NCBI GenBank assembly: GCA_013400155.1
Contig: VXBM01000001.1
Coordinates: 3,550,092 to 3,614,091, forward strand
Direction: 5' to 3'
Origin: Helopsaltes ochotensis
Taxonomy: Eukaryota > Chordata > Aves > Passeriformes > Locustellidae
Length of the DNA stretch: 64,000 nucleotides
The translations under genes and the position numbers were made by a program. The notes under the pieces were generated by a model. That model saw only the letters and a program-made list of their open reading frames with translations, was not told the DNA's origin and did not search any database. Below, in pieces: positions 24,701 through 37,760 of this stretch (positions within the stretch are counted from its first letter, which is position 1; every line of letters starts with the position of its first letter).

Positions 24701-27700
24701 TTGTCTTTTCTACTGTTATCTATAGGAGGAAGAGAGTTGGTTACACTCTAGTTTCTTTAGGAGGTGTCCAAAGCCCTCTAGGGTCCTGAACTCTGCAATA
24801 TGATTTTCTACTTTAGAGTAAAATCATGAATTTATATACTTTGAAGCTTTGTTATATCTAATGATAATTTTTTCTTAAATACTATGTATTTATCCTCTTG
24901 TGTGAGCAGAGTAGTATATCAGTATTTTAATTTTTCAGGACAACGTGTGCATATGTTATGACCAATCCAGAGACCTCTATATCTGAGTAGTAACTCTTCA
25001 GGAGAGGACAAAAATATCCAATGGCAACAATGAATTTCAAAATTTTCTAAATACCTTTTGGCATACATTGTCCTTTGTTCTTCCTTTCATTTTTCTTACA
25101 ACACAATAGAAATTCAATAGTGATGGATATTACTGTAATTGTATACAGCCTTTTCTTTCCCCCCTTTGTCAATAGTAATTTCCTCAAATCTGCCAAATAA
25201 ACACAAATAAAATTCTTAAATCTAAGTATGATACTTCCCAATTAACATAAAATGGATTAATAAATATTCCTAGTACTTCTAATTGTAGTCCTAAAAAGTA
25301 GGTTAGATCAACGTAAAATCATAAGCAGCTCCTTTCCTGTTCTGTCAGAATTTGTCATATTGTTCCAACCAACATAGGCATGGGGTTTGTTGAATTTTTG
25401 GGTTTGGTTTATGTGCATACGGAGTAATTATTTTCGAAAGTAGCATACATTCAGCGGATGCTTATATGAGATAATTAGGGCTGAGGAGGCTGAACTGACA
25501 AAACCAGAGCATATTTGAAACTGTTCTGGAAGCAGACCTTGGAAAAACAGGTGAATGAGAAACTGAGAAGAGGTTGGATATTAGGAATGGATCACAGTAA
25601 GAGTTAGGGCATTCTTCTCTTGTTGTTTTGCAAGCATTCCCCCGGTCTTTGAAGTATTTCCAATATGGTACAAAAAAAGCTACTTTTTCAACATTTTCAT
25701 TGTTATTGGAGACAATTGCAGAATTTCTTAAGCCTGTTCAGTTCTGAAAACAGAATTCTAAATTTCCATCTTTCAGGTCTTCTCCAAATTAAGCAGCCCG
25801 TCTAAGCCTTTTGAGAAATTAATACATGAGTCGGGGAAGTATTACAGAGATGTCATTTAGAGGGTTGACATAATTACAGTATTTGACATTTTCCCCACAG
25901 AGAACACAGGGCTTTCTCATAACAGGCAGTGGAAACATTATTCTGTACTTTGAAAAATCAGACTGCCTATAACAAGAGGTTCAAGAACGAACATTTCAAG
26001 TCTTTTTTCATGTTTAAACACCAAGTTTTAACACCTACAGGATAGACCTTAGCAGAGTTTATGCATCAAAGTTTGTGAAAGTGATCCAGCAAGTTTACCT
26101 GCTGTAGGTAAAATGAACACTTGTAGTGGGAACTGCAAAATTCCCTGGAATTAGATTCCTCTGCCTATGTGTCGATGTTTCCTGGTATGAAGAGCCTGCA
26201 AGGAGGCACATGCTCTTCACTTCAGTCCTCAGCTGGCATGAGCTGCTCACTGCTCATGTGATGCTCATTCTCATCAGAGGATGCTTAGCCCATATGGACA
26301 GTGTTGAGTCCAGCCCCCAGAAAAAGCTGCTTTTTTAAGAATATTCCTGAATGTCATTATTTTGCACAAAGCCTTGGAATTAGAGTACTCTTAAGAGCAA
26401 GATCTGCTTTTTATTTCTTTTTTCTTCCGTGTACATTTTATTAAATTACATTTAAAAATATGTATTATTTGCTCTGTAAAAAGCATAAACTGGTTTGGTA
26501 CTAGGCTCAAAAAACCAGGCTTGTCTCCTCCAAAAGGCAATGATTTTATCACGGATCAGGTCTCTGGCTCAAGCTCTTTCTGTTTGTTTTTCTTTCTCTT
26601 GGGTTAATAGATCTTGCATGCATCGTGGTACAACTTCAGCCAGCAGGTAAATGGATGCAGATTGTAAAACTCAGTAAAATATGCCAACTCTTGGAAGATA
26701 GATGGAAATTAAAGGCCTGGAATCCTGGCCTTGAGACATTTTATTGTCTTGGTGGCTTCTGCTGGGCTCCTTTCAATTCAGCAGCGTCATTCTTGTGCTG
26801 AAGTGCCCCAAATTGGACATGATAGTTGAGATTTGGGCTCATAAGTGGTGAATAGAAGGGAATAATCATTTCCCTCCCTCTGCTATGTGTTGTCTTGGTA
26901 ATGTGGCCCAATATGGGATTCACCTCATGTGCCACAAGTGCTCACTGCCTTGGTTTGTTTCACACCATCTTAAAAGGTTGAATGAATGACAGCTTCTCAT
27001 TAGACAGCAACTGACAGGCCTTGCAGTTGTAGACACCAGTTTGTAATGGTCAATATCTTGGAAATATTCATTCTCCTGGGATACTTTCTGTGATTTTTCA
27101 ATATCATCATGATTTGAATCCCCTCTAGGAAATAAAATCGAACTTAACTTTTTAAAATGTAACATACAATGCTGCTTTCCATAGAGCATTTAAAATGCTC
27201 CTTTTCTGCATATTGTCTTCCCCAGAAGATCACTCAAGGGAAGCTGATAGATCAATAAGGTTTACTTATCATCAGAGAGCAGACAAGATACATCTGTGAT
27301 ATACCTATAATGAAATCAGTTTTCAATATACAAAACCTTTAAAACGGATATTCCCCTTTGGCATTAATGCATTTTCATACTCAAAATCTTACCATTTATT
27401 TACTGTAAAAGAATTGATAAAAGATAAAACTTATATTTAAAAATGGAATTAGCTTTAAGATGTTGATTGTTCTTCATTCTTCTGCAGGCAAAATGGTTGT
27501 ATTCCTGTAGGACACATGGCACTTGCTTTTATACTGATGATCAAACATAGGGAGAGGTTGAACCTTGCTTTTACACTATTAAAACTAGTTCTTTAGTACC
27601 CAGTGATGGTACTCAAGTAAAATTGCTTTCATTTTTTGCTACATAAATGTGTAGCTTCACTGTGCTTCCTTTTTCACAACTTTAATTTTTCACAGTGAAG

Positions 27701-29963
27701 CACAACTTACTTATTTCTTTAAATAACTGTACTGTTACTACTGTATAGTTACAGTAACACATTTCTGAATGCAGAGAAATTACATGGGTACCTAAAATTA
27801 TGCCAAAGTGTACTGCTAGTATATGAAAATATAATTACATCAGTAAGAGCTAGAAGTAAATGTTTTATCATTTTCAGCGGAGTATTTCTGTTTAAAATGT
27901 CCAGTTATTCGCATTATTACTCATAATATGAGCTAAAATTGTACTGAACATTCCTGGTGAATACTCATTCATCTACCTCTAGAGACTTATTCTATAAAAG
28001 AATTAATGGGGAAATAATGCAAATAAAAACATGGGATAAAAAGATGATCAGGGTGAAAAATGCTGTTTGAGTGGACACTGAAAGTTCTGAACCAACAGAC
28101 TTTTAAAGAATTATTTGATAGTTATGAAGTCATGATATCCTGTTTATTCATGCACACTGAAAGAAAACAAAAATGAGAAGGCCTTAAGAGCCCAGGTCTG
28201 TCATGTTAAAAGACTAGCACATCAAAAGACAGAGTTCTTTTCCTCCTCTTTTCCATTTGTGATTGAGGGAAGAGTAACAAGAAGTGACACGTCTAGATGA
28301 GACGGCATAAGCTGAGTTCCTCCGTGAGAAGTGACTCCACCTCTCAGTCTGGGTCTTGGTGAGCTGGGCAGGGCAGAGAGAAAACTTGTGTGAGGGACAG
28401 GAGAGACAGGGCAGGTTTAGCTGAGGTTTCACATGTAAGCTGAGGAGGTACCTGAGGAGAAATGGGATGCGATAACATATGGCTGGCATTTTGTTCATAA
28501 GTTATTTTTTCATTTTGATGGTCCTTTTTATATATGTTGTGAGCTGCTCTGTTTAGAACTGACATTCATATGCACCTGGAGAAACTGGTACAATCAATCT
28601 TACAAACTTTGAAGCTAATAATGAAGGAAAGCAATAACTACTAGGGCATCAGTTACTTGTGAGGATCATTTTAGAGGTAAACTAAATTCTCCCAATTTAG
28701 TAATTGCATATACTCAGGAACATTATCTGCTTGTACATGGACAAGTTCATATTCATAAATAATGGTGCTAGAAATCAGCTCTCTGCATGCAAATGCAATT
28801 AAACAGAAGTATTAGCATTACAGTCCCAGTTTCCTAAGGGGAGATTTCACCTCTGGAAAAGAATGCATCTTCTTCTAAGGGAACCTAAAACTGACAAATA
28901 AGAAAAAAGTCTTTTAAATGTTTGCCAATATTTTAAATGCTAGAGTTTGCTGGATTGTCAGATTCGGTAGTATTTCAGATTTTAGCTTTTTCTGCTGGGA
29001 TATATATTCATTTTTATGTGCAGAGTTAGTCTCACTGCACAGGGGAACTGGCATGTAGATGACACTGTGTTTGCACTCAGGTGATAGGTTTTGTGTATAA
29101 TTCTTAGTACCTGTGTGCAGAAATGTTGTGCCACAAGCAAATGTGGCTCAATGCATTACAGGAAATGTAATGTTTGCTTTAATTCAGATAGTCTGAAGAC
29201 ATTCTGTTTTATGTAATGGGCTCCTTTTGCTTTCCATCCATCCCACCTCCAGATTTAGCTCTCCTAAATGTGTAATTTAGAATGCGAATTTGATAAGGTT
29301 AATTTTACAAAGCTATTGATAGTTCTTCATTATGTTTTCATGAAGAATTGTGTCACTAGGCATTAACATGTCCAAAAGGAACACATGGATCTCTACTGTT
29401 AATATAGCTGTCCAAGTTACTTTTGAATTACTATAGGGAGTAGAGTATTTCCAACTAACTGTGAAGGTCACTGGGTTACAGGAGTTTTTATCAGCTGGTA
29501 ATTATATTTGAATCAGTCAATAATTTGGGTGTATTCTCATGGGGTTTTTTTTCCTTTGAGTGGTTCTTCTGCAGCCATATATATGCCATTTAGAGACCTT
29601 TATGGTGATTTGAAATTTCCTGCATAATATCTTAGTAGAATACACTCATAAAGTTCATGTTATCAGAAGGACCAGATATTGCTAATGCTGGGAAAATGTA
29701 ATATTCTGTGTATTTTTTCAGACCTTTTTTTTCATTTGGATATGTCTGCTTGCACAAAAAGGTTAATTTCTGTCTGGTAAACTGTATGCAGATGAGGAAG
29801 GAGCAGTCTGTTATTGCAAATTCATGAACTGTATCTACATTAAAAGTTTATCTTTTTTTTCCTGCCCTTGAAAGGGAACAGCTAGAAATGACAGGACATA
29901 TTGGAATGAAGTCTCAGTTTCACACATGCCTAACAATGTTAAATCATTTTCCTCTTTCCACAG
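21754..29963 (+). other. ADGRA1 intron (8.2 kb)
   Basis: A phase 0 GT-AG intron between the GPS exon and the TM1 exon. It holds a short TC run (21787-21804), a CR1 fragment near 26.8 kb and an inverted repeat at 27654-27701. If birds make a short ADGRA1 form starting after the GPS exon, a promoter could lie here, but I see no clear TATA box or CpG island. Confidence 0.88.
26735..26965 (-). mobile_element. CR1 LINE fragment, antisense
   Basis: This follows the order of antisense CR1 closely: GGTGGCTTCTGCTGGGCTCC, CATTCTTGTGCTGAAGTGCC, GAATAGAAGGGAATAATCA, TTTCCCTCCCTCTGC and GCCACAAGTGCTCACTGCC. It comes from a more internal part of CR1 than the 3'-end fragments elsewhere in the window. Weaker similarity may continue to about 27060. 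Confidence 0.82.
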
Positions 29964-30091
29964 GATTTTAAGACAGTGCTGTCTTTCCCTCAGTACCCAG
30001 GGGAGTTTCTGCACCCTGTGGTTTATGCATGTACTGCAGTTATGTTGTTGTGCCTGTTTGCTTCCATTATCACCTACATTGTCCATCACAG
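29964..30091 (+). CDS. ADGRA1: ADGRA1 exon: post-GPS segment and transmembrane helix 1
   Basis: This 128-nt exon lies between the acceptor TTTCCACAG and the donor AG|GTAAGA. It starts in phase 0 and leaves two bases (AG) of a Ser codon. It encodes residues 140-181: a short extracellular segment D-F-K-T-V-L-S-F-P-Q-Y-P-G-E-F-L-H, then TM1 (about 158-179, from V-V-Y-A-C-T-A-V to I-I-T-Y-I-V). The segment just after the GPS is where other adhesion GPCRs carry their tethered agonist. This exon corresponds to the start of the short human ADGRA1 protein (Met, then D-L-K-T-V-L as I recall it), which gives the clearest assignment to ADGRA1 rather than ADGRA2 or ADGRA3. The preceding intron is 8.2 kb. 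Confidence 0.95.
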
Positions 30092-30996
30092 GTAAGAATT
30101 CCATTTTAAGCACGTATTAAATGGTCAGCATGACACTGAGGCACTTGAAATTTTATAACCCTTACTGTAAAGATAAATTAAAATTATGTGAATTACTGTT
30201 GGGTAATAACAGCAACAATGTGATTTGCACCAGAGAAATCAAAACAAAGTTTGTCAACCTTTGTTAAGCTGTTCCTGGGCTTTCCTGACACATATATTTA
30301 AATTTTCTGCCCACTTTTCCTAAGATTTCTAACTCAACAATTGAATATAAAACTATGAACACTATCAAATTACTTTCTGGCAAATTCCAGTTGAGCAGCA
30401 CTTTGGTCAGCTACACTTGCCATATTGGCTTTTAAGACCAAGTTTAGTTGTAAGACTGGTGACTATCACTGGATAAAAGACACTTTCTTAGTCTTCTAAA
30501 TTCTGGGTTTAGAAAGCTTGTGTTTTCCATGATATGAAAAATTTATATAAATGCCATTTTAACTCCATACTTCTGGTTAAAGACCATTAGCAATTTAAAA
30601 GAGTAGGAATGTATTGTACTGTAGAAACTGCTAAATATTAATTACGTGACGTTAATGCAATGTCTTCTAATCTTCATCTTCCATTTAATCCTTTAAAGAT
30701 GTCTTGTTAAAGTTCCGCATACGTGAAGCTATGCAATAAGCCTTTTGCTTTTAGTGCTCTACTTTAAATGCTTGATTTGGTGGAGGAAACTTTAAATCAG
30801 GAGATTTTTATGATTTATATATAGCATTTATTTCAATGCTATATAGGTCAGACTCTGTCCTATGGGTAGATTGTTACCTACGTATTTCAGAATCTGAGAA
30901 TTTCGATTCTATCAAATTCAGTGTTTTCCCCAAATAGTACTTTCCATAATAAATATGTTAGAGTTTTAATTTTAAAACGTGATTTTTTTTCAACAG
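30092..30996 (+). other. ADGRA1 intron (905 bp)
   Basis: A short GT-AG intron between TM1 and loop 1. It begins GTAAGA and ends CAACAG. Nothing else is recognisable in it. Confidence 0.92.
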
Positions 30997-31120
30997 CACA
31001 ATCCGAATAAGCAGAAAAGGATGGCACATGCTTCTCAACTTTTGTTTCCATACTGCTCTCACATTTGCTGTTTTTGCTGGTGGAATCAATCGCATTAAAT
31101 ATCCAATTATATGTCAAGCT
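30997..31120 (+). CDS. ADGRA1: ADGRA1 exon: intracellular loop 1, TM2, extracellular loop 1
   Basis: This 124-nt exon follows the acceptor TTTCAACAG and ends GCT|GTAAGT in phase 0. It completes Ser182 and encodes residues 183-223. The basic I-R-I-S-R-K-G-W-H segment (184-192) is intracellular loop 1. TM2 runs about 193-211 (M-L-L-N-F-C-F-H to F-A-G-G). The segment I-N-R-I-K-Y-P-I-I (212-220) is extracellular loop 1. C221 in I-C-Q-A is the conserved cysteine at the top of TM3, which normally pairs with extracellular loop 2; that partner lies in the next exon, outside the window. The intron before it is only 905 bp, so the two TM1-TM2 exons form a close pair. Confidence 0.95.
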
Positions 31121-34100
31121 GTAAGTATCTGTCTTAGTAATTCTTACTAATAGAATTGAAACTTGCAAATGAGTTTTTACCATAATATTGGCAGTTCTCC
31201 TTCTTTTGTTATATTGTTCCTGGATCCTAAGTTTGTCAAAATAAGCTATTATAAGCGGATCTTTCAAAGGTCAGCACTGGGAACGTTCTCTAAGAGGGTG
31301 ATCAATGCATTAACTTCTCTGAGGCTCAGACTGCCTCGTTCTTGTTGAGTTAGTTTTTTTTAAGAAAAGCCTTGAAAATCTTGATATTTCTCTGCTGTGC
31401 AGGATAGTTGAAAACTATGAATCCAGAATACTTCTGTCCTTCCTGTACTGTGGATTGAATGTGTGGGACTGAAGTTACTGCTTCACTTCTGTAACACATA
31501 CACTGTTTGCCTGAGGGTGGCCCTGGCTTCACTGGATGATCCCTAAGGAGACACAGCAGACCAGCATACTTGTGGTTTATGGACTCTTGGTTGCACTGCT
31601 GGACTGTTTCACATCTCGTGCCACAGCATTTTGGGGCAATGGTGTGGTGAGATGCACAGACAGGGCTGGATTCAGCTGCTCTGAGTATTAAGTTTGGGTC
31701 TGTCCAATGTGTAAAGAGAGTCATTTCAGTCATCTTCTGTAATGTCTGATGAGGGCTTGTTGCAACTTGTTTGCCTTGAATATTTCTTGCTCTCAGATTT
31801 TGTAGAAGTGCACCTGGTCTCATGAATGTTTTTGGTATTTTCCTGTAGTAAAGCACTAAAGCACTTTGTTGGGCCAATGTTCTCTAGGATTTTTTTTGCC
31901 TGTCACTAATCCAGTTCTTCTGATTGGCTTGAATGGGTGTAAATAGCAAGAATCAGGAGCCAACAGCAGAGTCACTCAAAGCTTGCATAATTAGTGTAAG
32001 AGTTATCACTCTAGTATTCAGTGAAGTGCCTTGGAAGCCTTTTGTGAATCCTTGTCTATGATCATCAGTAAACAGCACATGCGGGTCTCTAAGCACTGTG
32101 ATGTTCTACATGTGAAGTCTACCTAAGTGTATTGCATGAAACTCATTTAAATAACACAGCTGTCCACTAGATTATTCCGAGAGAAGTATCTCACAATATC
32201 TAGTGTATTGTGTCGTAATTAATTTGTAAGTTCTAGCAAATTGAAATATCACTTACCATTGTCTTTGTCTGCAGTTTGCAAGGGACAGTAGCAGATTAGT
32301 TTGTAGGGCAGCCATGGCCATGTAATTACATGGTCACAAATGACCATCTGTTGTTTCAGTCCTTGTCTGATTATTTACTTTGCAGCTTGCATGGTAGCAA
32401 CGTGGTATGAACAGCCATAATGAAAAATTGATGGAGATAAATGTGTTATTAATAGCCTTTTATAAGTAGTACATAAACTACAGGGGTATCTTAATAAAGT
32501 GCATTATCAGTGGCATCTGTCGCTTGCTATGGGATAGGGCCAGATCCTGAGCTGCTGAGAAATGTGCACACTTAGAGAAACTGAATTGAACCATCCCTAT
32601 ATGACTGCTAACCCATTTCAGAAAGTTCTTTATTTACCTGATAATTTGCTGCATCAACAGACAATATCAGTAGTTATAATATAGGAAAGATACAAGTGAC
32701 ACAAGGCAAAGACTGTCCTCTGTTTTCTGATGTAATTTGACAGGGCTAACGGTTGAAATAGTCCAAACAATCTAAGACAAGGCTCCAATAGCTGTTAATA
32801 GAGGCTGAAAAACTGCTCACTTTGAAAACATCATACCTAGCCACAGATCCTTTCTTGCTTTCTGACAGCAAGATCTTCAAAATTCTGAGTCCCAGTGCCT
32901 GTGTCCTGTGATAACCCTGAGACGATTATTCTGTGATTTAATATCCAACGTGCCAAAACCCTGATATTGGGGCTTAAAATATATTTGTGAAAATGTTACT
33001 GCTTCAAGCAGCACTAAAATATTAGGTATACCACAGGTGTAACACCATCAGTTTCCATTCCACAGGTATCCTTCATTCTGCTAAAATTCAAAGAACAATG
33101 CTTGTGCTAAATTTGCTAAAATTCAACCTGCAGCAATGCAATTTTCACTTTTTATTTCCCAAGTGCATAGGGAAAGATTCCAAGCGCAAGTATTTTTTTG
33201 TCCTAGTCCCTGAAATGTTGTATAAAAGCCAGTCAACCACCACCCTTCCTATTGTAATTATCCCTAAAACTTCCACAAAAAAATCACTGCAGCATATTTA
33301 TCAGTGTGAAATAATAGACTAAGTTAACTTTTATTGTTCAAATTTAACCAAAAAAGGTGGTTCTAAATTAGCTTCATTTGGATCACCTTCTGTCTCTAAA
33401 TGAATAGTTACAGATTAGTTGTAGACATCAGGAATTAATGCTATGGAAATGGGCCCATTTTCTGTGATAGCTGGAAGAACCTTCAAATCCCCTTTAAGGC
33501 GAAACAGTCGCACCAAAAAAAGTCTTTTCAGAAGTGGTCAGACATTTATTTTTCTGTGTAATCTAACAATCTAAAATTCCCATTTAAACCTGCATATGTA
33601 TTTCAGAGAGGATTTTGTATAGCTCTTTCACTTGCATATGTGTTCTGCAGTCTTTACAATTTACAAAAAACCCTGATGTTAGAGTGCTGGTTAGAAGAGT
33701 TGATTGCATCTTCACATATTCCCTGAGTGAATGAATCTACAGATTCTTTAGATTACCCTTGAATCTTATTCTGGGTGTCATTGAATGTTGGCTGTTGTAG
33801 AATCCAGACTCTTGAGTTTACTGGCAAAATCTTTCATGCTAGTCAGAGGTTGTCTGAGGAGCAGCAGGGATAAATCAGAGGCAGTACACTACCAGAAAGG
33901 TGCTTGAGCCAGCCAGTGAACCCTTCCATCTCCCAGTGAGGGCCTCAGATTAGTTTTCTTCAAAAGACAGAAGGAAGCTCACTCCTTTCATGTGAAGAAT
34001 GACAGAGAAGGAGACACAACTGCAGCTGGATCACTCCCCATGTGTGGGAGGCATCAATTCTGTACTCTCAAAGATTTCTGTTTTGTGGCTCCTACTCTAG

Positions 34101-35824
34101 AGGAAAGCATGATAGCCACGAGGTTATGGATGCTAGGGGATGAAATTGTCAGTTAAACGTGTTGAAGCATGAAGAATGGACTTCTGGGCAAAAGATTCAG
34201 GAGGCAGAAAAGTTATGGAGGGAGATAGAATTTATTTTTTTTATTGCATGATCACTCCAATCACATCTCCAAGAACCTCTACATGGTTTATAAAATAAAA
34301 GCTTCCATATACACTTTGGCAAGGTTCAGATGTTCCTTCTCCCTGATGAATGTCGTATATAAAGCAGCTTCTGAATTCATTTCTGTAAGGCAGTAAATCT
34401 TCAGCAAGAGAGGCAAAGCCCATTTCATAGTAGCCAGCAGCCTACAAGTTCAACTCAGAAAGTTCAACTTCTTGCTCTAAATTTTCTACCTGTGAAGGGG
34501 AAATGGGGTTTTGCTAATGCTAAATGTTTAAAGATCATGAAATATTCACATCCAGTGGCGTTCCAGACTGCAGAGAAATTCCTGAGTCCCTTCATCTCAT
34601 AGAAAAGAATCATTTTCATTGCAGGATTAATAGTTTAATCAGAATGTCCATGCCTATCTGTGTCCTTTTTTAAATAGAACTGAATTAAGAAGTACAATCT
34701 TATCTGAAATATGATTACAATTAGAAAAAAAATTAAATTAAAATTTTGGGGACAACAAAGAAAACTGTGTGCAACTTAAAGCTCATCAAGAAACCTTTTT
34801 ATGCCAAAATGCTTTGCATAAATGTGTATTCTGGTCATTACCATGGTAACTGCATCATGTGGAACTTAACTTATCTCTAGGGTGCTGAAATTTATTGAAG
34901 GAGCACAAACAGACAGCATCTTCTTACTGAAGAAAAGTGTAATCTTCTATTCAAAAGGCTAGTGCTTATTCTCAAAGATAAAAATTGTAAGAACACGGGA
35001 CATGTAAAAATTTAGGTACAGTGCTGTTTTCAATGCATATATCCTGGCAGTTTTTTCTATACCATTTGGCTTGTGAGTGGAAAACTTTCTTAAAAATAGA
35101 GGTCATCACTTCAGTATTTCCAATCATAATCCTTTATTCTGTGTGGAAAACTCAACCTTTTCCATACAATTTTATTTGAAATGCAAAACTTCTGCTAATA
35201 GTGAAAAATAGTTTTAATTTATCAAGCTTTACAGAGGTAGAAATTCAGTAACAAGATACACACAGGTAAATTTTTACCGTGGACCTTTCATGCATAACCT
35301 CAAATTTGTATTTGCTAAGAGAGTCAAGAAAGAGTTTACTGAACAAAGTCACCTTGGTCTTTTTCTGGAGCCTCATCCCTCCCTCCCATGTCAGGAGCTG
35401 CTGTCTCATGTGTTTCTACCATAGGGCCCAGGTGTCTTCCTAGCTTGAGAGAGTTAGAAAGAGGTGATCCCACTGGAGGGGACAAAAGGACTTGCAGTCA
35501 CAGTCCCTAAGCACAACAGTGAGGAAGATGCATCTCTGTGACACAACTGGTGTCGGTGGGGGGACAAGGGGAAGGGAGAGGCAGAGAGCAAAACCCAGCA
35601 CTTTGAGACACTGAATTTTCAATGTGACGTGCGACAAGCACTTCTTTACCAATTATTAGTGGATGAATAATAGCAAAAAATTCTAGAATTTAGTGTAACA
35701 GCTCAGTGCACCCTTCCAAATTCCACACTTCTGCTGTGTCATGTCAGATCTGTTAGTCATAAGGAAGTCCTGTATCTTCAGGATAAATCCTTGTTTCCTT
35801 CAAGCAAGAAGTGCAAATGGTTGG

Positions 35825-35880
35825 GGATTTGGGTTTTTTGGGTTGGTTGTTTGTTTTGTTTTGTTTTGTTGGGGTTTTTT
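35825..35880. repeat. G/T simple repeat with (TTTTG)n core
   Basis: This low-complexity stretch contains only G and T, with a core of consecutive GTTTT units near 35852-35868. Confidence 0.85.
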
Positions 35881-36303
35881 GGAGCGAGAGATGCAGATCA
35901 TTAAAGAGTTAATACAGAGGATGATTACATTTTTGCCTCCTCCATGTTTGTTTGATTTCCCTACATATCAGAAGTAACTCAGTTGCTGAAACATGAGTAC
36001 ACTGTGAAAGCAGCAATGTGATGCAGGTGTGGCGTAGCCGTGATGTTTTCAGGCAGTTCAGTTGCCTCCTTGAAAGTTCAATAAAATTGTTTTGTACTTA
36101 TTTTTAGGTCTTAAATTTAAGTGTCTGATGATTTGTGTCTATAAGGTCATATATGTTTTCAAAATTTCACATGTAGGTGCCTTTTGACGTGGAATTCATT
36201 TCAGCTGTTCCTGTTATTGCACGTACTTGTGTGGAAAACAGAATATATAGCAGCAGAGCTGTGCTGAAATGGGAAAGATGTTAGGAGCTAAATATCTAGA
36301 ACT

Positions 36304-36378
36304 TTTCCAGTTCTTTCTCGTTTTTTCTGCCTCCTTTTTCTTCCCCCTTTCTCGCCCTCCTTCCTCCCCTCCCTGCTC
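36304..36378. repeat. Polypyrimidine-rich tract
   Basis: Nearly all bases over about 75 positions are C or T on the + strand, with only a few purine interruptions. Confidence 0.85.
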
Positions 36379-37614
36379 ATGGTGCTGCTCAGGGCCTCCC
36401 TACAGAAACTCTGCAAGCTGCCTGTGAACCAGGTCCAGACAGCCCCAGTCCCTGAACTGGCAGCGTCTGCCAGCTCATAATACACGTTTGTCTCAGTCTC
36501 TTATTTCTGCTTCTTTTACCTCAAGCAATGGCAGTGATGAAGGGTTTATCCTCTCTTGTCCAGACAAGTACCAGAGAAAAGAGCGTGTTCTGTTGATGAT
36601 ATTTGCTGCTCTCTTCAAGTTTTGAGCTATAATACCAAATATAAACAAAATGCATGGATTTTTTTTTTCTTTACTCATCAATTATTTTGTTTTAAGTGGA
36701 GCAAAAATGAACACTGGTTCAAATAAATCATTATAATAGATTTGTGTTAGCTTTATTCAGCAATTCTCTGTATTCCTTAAACATTTATGTTCTTTCCAAT
36801 TATAGCAATATTTTACTTGTCACTGCAAAATGTCAGGTTATTGCTTCAAAGGTAACCTCATTTTATATAATCAGATGCAGACTTAGCTGATGTAATAAAG
36901 CACTGGAGATTGGATAAAATTCCAATTACTGCTTCCATAGTAATGAATAACAATTACTAACATAACAAAGATGTTAGCATTTTAGAGGTGTTTGTACGTT
37001 GTTTTCCTGTCAATGATAAAAACAGGAGCTTCTTGGAGACAAAGTGATAATAACACTACTAGAGTTTATGATTCTTTCTAAGGGGAATACAAGGAGGAGT
37101 CATAGCCAAATTTATAATTTTCTTAAAATATGTCTGAAAATAATCTAGACTTATCAGTGCAAAGAGCACTGATGCCATTGTCAGAGCCTTGCCTGTGTGT
37201 AGCAGAGAGGGAACTGCAGCAGGCTATTCCTGAAAAGTTAAAGGAAATAGCATAATAGCAAGAAAAAATGCTGGCCTCTCATTAAATTTTAAATTGCATT
37301 CTCATGATATGCTAACAAAGAGTGACACAAACTAAGAACCATTACTTTAAATACAGGTGTAAAATGTTTTCATTAAACAGGTTGTTAGGAAACAAATGTT
37401 TTTACATCTCTGTTTCCTAACATATCTTCTGGTATTACAAGTAATAAATACTATCTATGGTGGATTAAATAACTGGCTTTAAGTGCAACTGTTAGATGCA
37501 TTTATAAATTCAATTAAAAAAATCTGTTTGCTTGTGCCCTTATGAAGTAAGATTCTTGTAAAAAATTGTTTTACTGATCCATTTATTGTGTTGTTCCATT
37601 GTCTGGTTTTTTAG

Positions 37615-37760
37615 GTTGGCATAGTACTGCATTATTCTACACTCTCTACTATGCTATGGATTGGAGTAACTGCCAGGAATATTTATAAGCAAGTCACAAA
37701 GAAACCTCAGCCATGCCAAAACAGTGACCAACCTTCTTATCCAAAGCAACCACTACTCAG
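37615..37760 (+). CDS. ADGRA1: ADGRA1 exon: TM3 and intracellular loop 2
   Basis: This 146-nt exon follows the acceptor TTTTTTAG and ends AG|GTATGG, leaving two bases of an Arg codon. It encodes residues 224-271. TM3 is about 224-247 (V-G-I-V-L-H-Y-S-T-L-S-T-M-L-W-I-G-V-T-A), nearly invariant across the ADGRA family. Intracellular loop 2 follows: a basic K-Q-V-T-K-K and then a more variable proline/glutamine-rich stretch around P-Q-P-C-Q-N-S-D-Q-P before Q-P-L-L-R. The donor GTATGG is weaker than the GTAAGT donors of the neighbouring exons, and it precedes the 24.7-kb intron. Confidence 0.95.

Larger units (their letters stand above)
31121..37614 (+). other. ADGRA1 intron (6.5 kb)
   Basis: A phase 0 GT-AG intron between TM2/loop 1 and TM3. 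It contains a 175-codon antisense ORF (31350-31877) without a recognisable domain, a TTTTG-type simple repeat (35825-35880) and a polypyrimidine tract (36304-36378). No mobile element is clearly recognisable. Confidence 0.9.
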
